Assembly (NCBI GenBank): GCA_018340805.1
Contig: JACMZG010000008.1
Location: 82,659,093 to 82,723,092 of the forward strand
Direction of reading: 5' to 3'
DNA length: 64,000 bases
DNA from: Microvelia longipes
Lineage: Eukaryota; Arthropoda; Insecta; Hemiptera; Veliidae
The notes below the pieces were generated by a model that was not told the DNA's origin, made no database searches, and saw only the letters and a program-made list of their open reading frames with translations. Made by a program: the position numbers and the translations under genes. The stretch's first letter is position 1. The number at the start of each line of letters is the position of its first letter. Of this stretch, positions 54,389-64,000 are shown one piece after another.

Positions 54389-55591
54389 TAGTACGATGAT
54401 GTATGAACATATGTCGCGGCGAGGTGATATATGCTCAACTTAAGCACTGTCTACTGAACGCACTACTTAGACCAAAGCTAAATATAGATCTATATTTTTT
54501 TAAAGAATTTTTTTAATATGTTATTTATTTTGTAAACATATTGAGGTTGTGATTCAAAATTGAGGCAGCACTATGGTTGCTGCCTTTTTGTTAAAATTAA
54601 CTTTTTTATTATTTTAAGTGAATTCATTTTTTTCTCAGAAAATTATGCTTGTGAGGTTGTTCAGATGACAGTAGTAAAAGGGGAACTGTGATTGACTTCA
54701 TTCCGAAAATATATGTCTTCACAAAGTTATGTACATACTTCATTTATACACCTGTATGTTGTTGATACTGCATAAGGGTAAGGAGGTAGTTGGGATGGAC
54801 ATTTCTACCTCCACAGCGACAGGCCATCTCTACTAGGCTAGTCAGGACATAATATTTGGCCCTAAAAGAGCCAAGTCGAGTCTCACAAAAAGCATGTAAC
54901 ACATTAATTAAAAATATTTAATCCTCAGCTCCTATTATCAGTATTAACTGTCATATCAAGGCAAATTTGATACCTGAACTACCTCATAAGTTGAATTTTT
55001 TATGAAATATTCACTTAATCGCCAGCCAAAGTTAACATTCTTTACTCCTTTTACTTATGATGTTAAAAATGTGACTCATGATGTTTAACTTAACAGAGGC
55101 AGTTTACTTAACTAGATATTTGTATTTGTACTTGTTGCTTGTATACTTGTCTCACTTGTATTTCAAGCTGAATTATTATTTTAACCTTTTCTCATTTGTA
55201 CCGTGGATGTATAGGAAAAGTATTTCCTAAAATCTTAAATTAGGCTTTCACGTGAATTATCCATTTCATGTGTGTCTGTTATCATCATAGCTCCCTGTGT
55301 GTTTATGCTAGAGAGTTGAACTTAGTTTAAAAATCAATTTTTAGGTCAAGTTGTGGTATCCAGTAAATAATTTATGTTGCCATTAATTGGCAAAAATTCA
55401 TAAAACTTGAAAATTGTTTTTAAATTTAGCACACATTTAGTCATATATAAGACCAAAACTGTTGCCAAGTTTCATTTCATTATCAGAATTAGTTCCATTT
55501 TTTAAATACATGTTTACATTTTTTTACAAAAATGTAAAAATTGAAAAATAATCTAAATGAGTTAACATTTGGTTTTAATGAGTTAAAAAAT

Positions 55592-55633
55592 GAAATTGTA
55601 ATGAGTTAAAAGTTTTTAACTCATTACAATTTC
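55592..55633. repeat. Perfect 20-bp inverted repeat
   Basis: GAAATTGTAATGAGTTAAAA, loop GT, then the exact inverse. The TTAACTCATT core matches the hairpin at 15595-15638. Confidence 0.85.
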
Positions 55634-56069
55634 TCTTTAAGTGATAATTAAGTGCACTATGTTTTATTTCAATACAGCAAGTATATCCATGGTTTTTGTT
55701 GGATCAATAATGTTGAGCAACATGGAGCAATGTCAGTGCCTAGATCATTGGCCACTGGGAATAAACGGATGTTATTTCTGTCTGAGATTGAGTGAAAAGT
55801 CAGTCCAAAGATTTACTGCAATATAAATTGCAATATGGCGATTTCTATATCCTGAAGATGTTCTTAGTGAATCCAGTGTGGTGAAGAAAAGTTCCCAGGT
55901 ACCCCGTACCCGGTTCTTCATGTTTCAACTATATTTTCAATTCCACCTTTGTCTGAGCTCCTGAATCTGTTTTTAAATAAATCCTAAACATATTTTAACA
56001 ATTAGGAACAATTTTATTCTAAATTAAAATTTAAGGGCATTTGAAAAGTGCAAAAAAAGGATTGCTTGT

Positions 56070-56560
56070 GTCAGCTTCGCTATGCTCATCCTCCCTGCTT
56101 TAAACTCGCTACGCTCGTCCTCAGAATATACAATTCTCCAAATTTTCACTCCCAACATGTTTTCGGACTTGCTTTGCTTGTCTTCAGATAGTGAATGCAT
56201 CCGTTTCATTCTCAGTAATCATTTATACAGAACTGACCACGCTCATTGCTACTTAACTTTTATGATCCAACAAAAATCATGGATATACTTGTTGCATTGA
56301 AACAAAACTCTGTGTACTTATTTTTTAAGTAAAGGTACTTGTACTAAATTTCAATTCAATTGAATCATTTTCTAATTTTTTACAACTTTTTAAAATACTT
56401 TTTTGCACATAATATGTTAGTCTTATACATAGCTACATGCTTGCTTCATTTCAATTGGATTGCATAATTTTTTTGTGTTTTCAAAAATGTTGCTGAGTTA
56501 TTATTGCAGGTTAATGACCTCATAAAAAAAATATTATCCGAATTTCACAACTACAGCGAT
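56070..56560. repeat. Second copy of the 27010-27450 repeat
   Basis: Shares ATGATCCAACAAAAATCAT and ACTGACCACGCT with the copy at 27010. Includes AAACTCGCTACGCTCGTCCT, another instance of the GAGCG(A/T)AGCGAG-type core. Confidence 0.7.
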
Positions 56561-56924
56561 AGATTGATTTTTCTACAAAGTTTTAATTCTTTAACATAAA
56601 TAATAACATGACAGCGCTGCAGTCATTTTCATTATTGACAAACTGTTACCTTTTACTCTACACTCTTGCCTCATTCTGTTTTTATGGTATAATATTTTTC
56701 TAGTATAATATAATATAGTAATATATAATTATGTTATATAATTTAACTATTCCTGTATTAGGTATTTAACGAGTTCCTTTAACCAAAAAGTTGTATTATT
56801 TATTTATATTATTTTATATAATTTTAAACATCACAGTTCTTATTAGTTAAATTAAATTAAATGAATTGTGAAAGTTTGCATTTAAAAAAAAATATATTTA
56901 TTGTTTCTGTGTGTGTGATAATTG

Positions 56925-57462
56925 CTTAGAATAATACTAATATAGAAGGAGCGTAGGAATGTAAACACAATGTAATTCTACTCTTAACACCAAAGCCGGT
57001 TGACTGGTGGTCTTAAGTAGGAGTACCACCCTAACTACAAAACATTATTTTATATATGTGTCATAAATATCCATTAATGAAGAAAGATCATAAAGAATAA
57101 ATATAATAACTTAAAACACCTGCTGAGTATTTAATAAACTCTTTTTTAGATGGCAAAAGGGTAGCGGAATACAAGAATCTACATTTAGTTGGCGAGAACT
57201 ACTTTTAATATAATTTTAATTAAAAACGTTAAAATACAATTTAAAATGCTTAAAATATTGTAATGCACCGATATTTATATTAGTATTTTATGAATAATCA
57301 ATAATTAATTAATAATAGAACATAATAATTCAGCAAACGAAAGCATTGCCAACTTTGTTATAAGAAAATGGTATATTGTTAGGGTGGCAGCATTACTTAA
57401 GACCACCAGTGAACTGGTTTGCTGTTATCAGTTATACTCCTTCTATACAGTATTATTCTAAG
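56925..57462. mobile_element. Inverted-repeat element with 8-bp duplication GATAATTG
   Basis: 538 bp. Ends CTTAGAATAATACT and AGTATTATTCTAAG are exact inverses. The terminal repeats continue for about 100 bp with a GAAGGAG block, GACTGGTGGTCTTAAGTA against TTAAGACCACCAGT, and CCACCCTAAC against GTTAGGGTGG. Flanked by GATAATTG at 56917-56924 and 57463-57470. No transposase frame. Confidence 0.92.
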
Positions 57463-57470
57463 GATAATTG

Positions 57471-60400
57471 TATTATCCTTTTACATTTATTGTTTTTTTT
57501 GTCTTTTAGATCTACTTTTATATTGTACTCTATGTTACTTGTTTATTGTGATTTATTTTTGTTACTAACTTATTGTTGAATTGTTTCAAATTTTAGATCT
57601 GTTTATAAAATTAGCATTTAAATTTGTCTCTAATTGGTTTGGTTTAGCTGAAGATAAAATGCGTGATTCATTATTGTTTATTTATTCTCAATGCTTTAAG
57701 TATTAATTGTTATCGTTTAGTTTTATATTTTCTGTGTTAATATAGTAATTGAGTATGCAGTCAGAGACTTTTTAGTACCTCTAAGACCGCAAAAGTATTT
57801 AATGGTTTGAAGTCACATGAAACATTTTTGATTTTTTTTAAATTATTTAAGAAACCTTTACTACGTTTGCATTACAACATATAAACAAATTTGTGAAATT
57901 AGTGGAATACTACTGGTTAATTTGTAGTTATAAACAATAAAACTGATATAGATTTAAAAATTTGTAATAATTTATTTAAAAGTTTATGTCTTTTGAAAAG
58001 TTATTTTTAATGCTTATGATATGTGTTAACAAAGTTGTAAATTATTATTAAAGTTTACTGAAAATATGTTTGTGTATATTGTTCAATTTCCAAATTAGTA
58101 CAAATAAAAGATTTCCTATAATTTAGCTAATTTTTTATATTATGAATTTACTGAAAATCGTAGGCTCTCGGATTGAGTTTTTTTTTTTTTGAAAAATGAA
58201 AACATTTTTATTTAATTTTAAACTGGGTTTGAGGAGATTTGGACTTGCTTGTACATAAGAAAACTTGCTTTAGAGTTGTGGGAGCCGAGGGTATTTTCTA
58301 CATCATAACATTTATTAACTGTTTGGTCATAGGATTTACCGAACTATAGAGTGGAGTATGAAAAACACCGGTTTGGTCTTTCACTCTGTAGCTGGACAAT
58401 ATGCTTCCAATATTTTAACTCATTTTTTTTTAAATCTGAAATTTCAAATAAAAGTTGTAGTACTCAAGAGACATTTTTAGTTGTGTAGATGATATTTTGG
58501 TTAGATGGGCTGTATCTTACAAATGAAGCTATGATGTTAAACAAATTACCAGAACTACAAATATTTGTTTTTTTTTTGTTTTACAACTTTTATTTGACTT
58601 TTTCAGAATTATTAAAAATAAAATAGTTATTATATTTTCAAATTTTTGCTGATTCAGCATATTGTTTAGCCCCGGAGTAAAACACCAGGCTGGTATTTTT
58701 CTTACTCTTCTCTATGGTCCTGCAAATGCTATGATCTAATGATTCATAAATCTCATGATCATGTAAGACATCACCCCTGGACTCCTAGGCTATTGTATTT
58801 CTTTCTTTTTTATGGAAAAATGTTTATAAGATAAAATATAAAAAAATGTGGTATGATATATTAATTATTTGCAAGTTCTTTATGTAAATATAAAACTTAT
58901 CTTTTAATAATGTCAAGATATGTACTTTGTTCAGATGCGGGGGTTCAACCCTTCCGGCAGTTGTTGTGTGAACAGGAATAAACACAGGGTTCAACCCTGA
59001 AACTAATTTTTTATCAGGATTGAGTAGACTCAAACCTAGTTTAGAAACTAAACTATCTCAATAAGTTTAGAAACTATTGGTCAAAATACCATGTGAACAG
59101 TTGGGGTTAAACCCTGTGTGTAAAATAAGTAATGGAATGAATATCGGTGTGTAACTTTATCCATCAGGTACGCATCTGATGAGTTGAAAACATCTGATGA
59201 GTACCAGATGGGTGTTGATTTTATTCATCAAGGTCACTCAGAGCGGGAAAAGTTCCTCAGCGGCGGGAAGATCTTAGCTCACCACCTCGGCGAGGTGGTG
59301 ACTCTCATCATAACCTAACATTACCTTCTTTCGCGCTTGTTTATTTAAAAAGTTATTTTGTTTTTAAACTTAAGAATTTCTAGACTTAGGACTGATTCAA
59401 CTTCTGTTAAACTTTGTATTATTGTATTCGTTTTATTTAAGTGTTAAATGTTTGAAACCGAAAGTTGACATCTATATTATTGAAGAAAAGAAAATAAGTG
59501 TGGTTTGTTCGATTTTTCTGAAATAAATACGGTAGTAAAATCGGTACGGTGGTAATGTTTTTGTGTACATTTTGCACGTTTGTTTCTGGTGTTTTGTACT
59601 ATTATTGACTTCTTTATTATTGTCTTTTAAGACAATATCTTATATTATTTGTATTCAACGACAAAGGTAATTTGTTTATACTGAAAGAAGTATGTATATC
59701 AGCATTTGTGGTATGGAAAATTAGTAACTTCGTAGAAAAGTTGCTCAAGTCACTTCTGTGCTTTGTTAACGTGCATAATTTAAGTGAAATGTCATATCTT
59801 CTATTCATTTTATAATCTAGAGGACGTCCATGCTAGATTTTTGTTAACTGATAAAGGATGCGCAGAGACATTGGCACAAGTTGAATAAACTTCATGCATA
59901 AATAAGTACTGTTGTAAGATGTCAATGCCATTTACTCAATTTATGTTAGAAACCAAATAATCTGTCAATACATAACTGTGCGAGAGACAACTAGGAAATT
60001 AACAAGCAAAATGCAATACTACATCTGGGATTTGTTCCATCATTCGACATTTGTCTTCATTGATGGCTTCACATATTGTTATGCCCCACTCTGTTTCGTT
60101 ACGTCTAACTCTTCAGGGTACCGACAGAGCCTGAACTCACTGTGACCTTTAATTAAAATCCAAAGAATATAAATGTGAAGTATTTACCAGAGACGAGTGG
60201 TCGTCTCTTACTACCATCTTGCTTGGCAAGCAAAACAGTTATGTTTTGATACTACAGAGTTTTGAAAAACATGAATACTCGCACAATATAACTGTGTGAG
60301 AGACACCTAGGAAATGTAACTAGCAAAATGCAATGCTACAAATTATTTGTGTTCAAAGATGATATTCTAATTCATACTTCATGACTCATATCAACTTCAC

Positions 60401-60900
60401 AACTGCCAAGCGATGCCCACCTCAAGAAAGTCAAGTTTCAATACAGTGAAGCCTTCAAGAACGTCAGTCACAACCTTCATGCCACTGTAGTCAAAATATT
60501 TACTTTTAAAAACAATTTAAACTTGTATTAAACTTTTCTTTTATTGTTAAATTTTATATTATAAATAAAATTTAGTAAAATTGATTCTTTTATTTTATCT
60601 AGTTTCTGTATGACCAACACCAGTTTAGAAGGGGTTTGTCATACAGGTGCCTGAGCGACTCTTTATCTATAAGACCTGATTTACCTTAGCTTGAGCTTTG
60701 TTCAGTCAAACATATACCTGACTGAGCTGTCCATTGATAATTTGTTAAGGCAGACAGCTTATAAATTTGTGATAAATATTTGCTTTCATTAATTGTGTTT
60801 CTCATTTTTTGAATTGAGAGAGGCATTACATCTGTGGTTCCCAGAGTTCTCAGGATGAATAGATTTTCTTGTAAACCTCAAATAGCTGATCCAATTTTAA
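57471..60900. other. Intergenic AT-rich sequence with minor repeats
   Basis: No gene recognised. It contains GGGGTTCAACCC-type motifs near 58935-59130 (shared with the hairpin at 26620-26747) and two diverged copies of ATAACTGTG(C/T)GAGAGACA, CTAGGAAAT, AGCAAAATGCAAT at about 59970-60020 and 60285-60335. Confidence 0.35.
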
Positions 60901-60902
60901 AC

Positions 60903-61652
60903 TTAATCAGCAAATAGACAGCGACATTTGAATACTGTGTAAATAGTGTTATAGAATACCCTGTTTCTATTTACAGGTAATTCACATTGACCACATTGAA
61001 TGGTTACACGCTAATGGTCTAAATCTTAACTCTACTAAAAGTTGCTGGATTGATTTTAATTGTAAAGATAAAAATAGCAATGAAAGAGAGGTTACTTTCA
61101 TCTCAAGTAACAAAACAATATAATAAATAAAGTTGATATGCTAAATATCTAGGAGTAATACATTGATCAATTTTTAAATTGGAATTACCATATTTTACAA
61201 CTAAGCAAAACATTAAATTCATTGACCAATTTATTTTATAAATTAAGAAGCATAGCTAATGTTGATCAATTGATGATGTTTTACCATGCTATATTTAATA
61301 GTAGATGTCCTACCTTTACTACAAAAACTTATTTAACACCATTTTCAAATTACAAAAAAAAGGTAATCAAGGCTATGATTTTTATAACAATTGATTATAG
61401 CACTGAGCTGCTCTTTCAAGAAACTAAAATTTACCTCTTAACAAGCTCTTGGTCAAATATTTCTTAATATTTATTAAAAAAAATGTCAAAGACTATAAGG
61501 TTGTAGTGTAGATCATAGTTATTCAACACGGAGTAAAAATCAACCAAAATATTTTTAAATCTAATTGTAGTAAGAAAGTCAAGTGTAATCATATAGCAAG
61601 AATATTGTGGAGTTTTGATTTTACATTCTGAATATACACAAATAACTGCTAT
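60903..61652 (+). pseudogene. Decayed LINE reverse transcriptase fragment, copy 1 of a tandem pair
   Basis: Interrupted plus-strand frames still read EWLHANGLNLNSTKS, DQFLNWNYHI and NLFYKLRSIANVDQL, the order seen after the catalytic block of LINE reverse transcriptases. Many single-base indels break it. It is followed by the single N at 61653 and an almost identical second copy. Confidence 0.65.
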
Positions 61653-61659
61653 NTTAAAC

Positions 61660-62404
61660 CGTAACCAGCAAATAGAACATGAATTTGAATACTGTGTAAA
61701 TAGTGTTATAGAATACCCTGTTCTATTTACAGGTAATTCACATTGACCACATTGAATGGTTTACACGCTAATGTCTAATCTAACTCTACTAAAAGTGCTG
61801 ATTGATTTTAATTGTAAAGATAAAAATAGCAATGAAAGAGAGGTTACTTTCATCTCAAGTAACAAAAATCAATAATAAATAAAGTTGTTATGCTAAATAT
61901 CTAGGAGTATACATTGATCAATTTTAAATTGGAATTACCATATTTTACAAACTAAGCAAAACATTAAATTTATTGACCTATTTATTTTAAAATTCAGAAG
62001 CATAGCTAATGTTGATCAATTGATGTAGTTTTACCATGCTATATTAATAGTAGATGTCCTACCTTTTACTACAAAAAACTAATTTTAACACCATTTTCAA
62101 ATTACAAAAAAAAAAGGTAATCAAGACTATTTTTTTATAACAATTGATTATAGCACTGAGCTGCTCTTTCAAGAAACTAAAAATTTTACCTCTTAACAAG
62201 TCCTGGTCAAATATTTCTTAATATTTATTAAAAAATGTCAAAGACTATAAGGTTGTAGTGTAGATCATAGTTATTTCAACACAGAGTAAAATCAACCAAA
62301 ATATTTTTAGATCTAATTGTAGTAAGAAAGTCAAGTGTAATCATAATGGCAAGAATTTGTGGATTTTGATTTTACATTCTGAATATACACAAAATAACTG
62401 CTTT
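61660..62404 (+). repeat. Second tandem copy of 60903-61652
   Basis: Offset about 757 bp. Shared blocks include TAGTGTTATAGAATACCCTG, TTACAGGTAATTCACATTGA, AAGAGAGGTTACTTTCATCT and GGTTGTAGTGTAGATCATAG. Differences are mostly one-base indels, with some substitutions. Confidence 0.9.
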
Positions 62405-63484
62405 AATCTGTAATCTGTATAATTTAAACTTTTATTTCTTTTAATTATTAATTTAAAAAAAATAATCCCACTATTTACTCAAAATAAGATAAATTTTGTT
62501 GAAAAACAATTTTCTTATATCAAAACTAACATATACTATTAATAAGTACATAAAGCTATGACATACGCATAGGAAAATTCTAGAGAACTTAAATTCCTAG
62601 GTGGGTCCCTTATCCTGATCTCAGACTAAATTTGTAAACATAACTATACTAAAGTAATTGTATTTACTTGTTTAAATTTTTTTTCTTTGTAAACATATAT
62701 TTCTAAGTAATATTATAACATACAATCTTGTAGCCATGATTATTATTATCTTAAATAGTTATAATGAAACCAACTTAGCCACTGGCTTGTAAGATTGTCA
62801 AAATGTTGTTTATTGATAAATTAAAGTAAATTAAGTAAAAAAAAATTTTTTTTATATATTTTAAATGTAAATTTGTCTTTTAATTTTAATATGTACATAA
62901 AATAATCGTACATGATTATTTTGTAAAATGTGATTTTTTGTTTATTGTAACTGTAATTTTAGCAATAAACAATGATTTGAATTTGACCCTGGTCTACTGT
63001 CATTCACATTTGTAGTTCATGGCAGCACCGTCTTCGCCAGTTTTTATTTATAAAGACTCTTCAATTATTGACAGGGTTATAATATCACAAACTACAAAAT
63101 GACAATTACTGTATCCACAGAAGCCATCTGCATTTGATAGCTACAGTAGGCAGTTGATGTGCTGATTTTTTACAGTAGGCATGACTGATCCTTTTTCCAA
63201 TCTAAATGTTTACGTGGTAAAACATTGTGAATTCTAGTAGCATCTAAAATTCAATTTGATAATTTTATACATGTGCAATACTATAATAATTATACTTACC
63301 TGAACATAAAAGAAAGTCTCAGAAAAAAATTGAGACGATTCCTCCAATTTTTTTGTATACATGATAAACGAAAAATAGGGCAGATATCAATCATGAGGCT
63401 GTTTAAATTGTAGAAAAAAATTGGGTAATCAGGAGTGTTTTTTAAAAATTCCTTTATTTACAAGTATACATACAAAAAGAAAAT
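62405..63484. other. Intergenic AT-rich sequence, nothing recognised
   Basis: No coding segment or repeat boundary that I can support. Confidence 0.35.
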
Positions 63485-63538
63485 AATAATACAAAACAAG
63501 CTAACACAAACTTTTGTGTTAGCTTGTTTTGTATTATT
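63485..63538. repeat. Perfect 26-bp inverted repeat with 2-bp loop
   Basis: AATAATACAAAACAAGCTAA plus CACAAA, loop CT, then its exact inverse. Open frames on both strands here are produced by the symmetry. Confidence 0.9.
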
Positions 63539-63544
63539 TTTTCT

Positions 63545-63582
63545 TTGTGGGTTCTTTGTATACTTATACAAAGAACCCACAA
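63545..63582. repeat. Perfect 17-bp inverted repeat with 4-bp loop
   Basis: TTGTGGGTTCTTTGTAT, loop ACTT, then its exact inverse, starting only 6 bp after the previous hairpin. Confidence 0.9.
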
Positions 63583-63869
63583 GGCAAACCCTGAGTGTGG
63601 GAGTGTTTAAATTGTAGATAAACAGATCTTTCAATGAGAAATAAAATAGTGATGTGCCAAATTGCCTTTTTTTAAATTGATTTATATGAGTCAACTCAAC
63701 AGACAATGGACTTGATCGATAGTTGATTCAAATCGCTTGATCTGATTAAAATTGAGTGGTTCGATTCGACTCTAATCAATAAAAGCTGACTTGGGTCGAT
63801 TCAAGCTGACTTAAGTAGATTTAATTTGACATGAGTACAAGCTGACATAAGTCATTTTAAATCCAAACA

Positions 63870-64000
63870 ACAGTCTATGGTTTAGTTAAAAAATCTTGAC
63901 AGGTCAGTTTAGACACCACTGTATCTAAAGAAAAAAATCCCTGCAAGAAGGGAGCGGGAAAAAACTAAGTAAACAAATAAGGTTATTTTACCCGTATTTT
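63870..64000. repeat. Second copy of the 36829-36959 repeat, cut by the window end
   Basis: CTTGACAGGTCAGTTTAGAC and AAATCCCTGCAAGAAGGGAG are identical to the copy in UGPase intron 3, same orientation. The repeat continues beyond the window. Confidence 0.85.

Larger units (their letters stand above)
54389..56924. other. UGPase 3' untranslated region and downstream sequence
   Basis: No further conserved coding. AATAAA candidates occur (for example near 55976), but none is clearly the UGPase polyadenylation signal. Contains the hairpin at 55592-55633 and the repeat copy at 56070-56560. Confidence 0.4.

Noticed and set aside
55641..55826. Small plus-strand frame downstream of UGPase
   Set aside because: Within likely 3' untranslated or intergenic sequence; no motif and no splice context.

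Overview
This is about 64 kb of AT-rich eukaryotic nuclear DNA. Short exons sit between long introns with canonical GT/AG borders, and the introns are packed with LTR retrotransposons, LINE fragments and short inverted-repeat DNA elements. The style (Gypsy and BEL/Pao elements, jockey-like and RTE-like LINEs, a tandem C2H2 zinc-finger gene) fits an insect, possibly a hemipteran. The species cannot be fixed from the sequence.

Three host genes are supported. (1) An AFG1/LACE1-type mitochondrial AAA+ ATPase lies on the minus strand: exons at 14848-15195, 12857-13045, 9306-9547 and 7974-8145, with the last part of the gene beyond position 1. (2) A C2H2 zinc-finger gene with 18 fingers lies on the plus strand. 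Its large exon is 24155-26013, and I propose a small first coding exon at 16775-16841, so a Gypsy element lies inside its intron. (3) UTP-glucose-1-phosphate uridylyltransferase (UGP2/UGPase) lies on the plus strand in ten exons from 32507 to 54388. It is complete at the C-terminus but its initiating exon was not found. The ATPase and zinc-finger genes are head to head, about 1.6 kb apart.

Layout: 1-7973 is the last visible ATPase intron, with a roughly 30-unit tandem array of a near-palindromic GC-rich motif, a truncated LINE and an internally deleted BEL element with intact LTRs and target-site duplication. 7974-15195 is the ATPase. 16775-26013 is the zinc-finger gene with a Gypsy insertion. 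26014-32506 is repeat-rich intergenic DNA. 32507-54388 is UGPase with its introns, one of which holds a nearly complete but broken LINE. 54389-64000 has no host gene that I recognise. It holds a 538-bp inverted-repeat element with an 8-bp target duplication, a LINE remnant present twice in tandem beside a single N base (possible assembly error), and perfect hairpins near the end.

The host genes are unrelated in function: mitochondrial protein quality control, sugar-nucleotide synthesis and probable transcription regulation. The most notable structure is mobile: a family of roughly 0.9-1.0 kb inverted-repeat elements present three times, each with its own 8-bp target duplication, one copy nested in a different inverted-repeat element; several separate foldback elements; and a GAGCG(A/T)AGCGAG motif recurring in unrelated repeats. 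I found no convincing new biological system beyond this.
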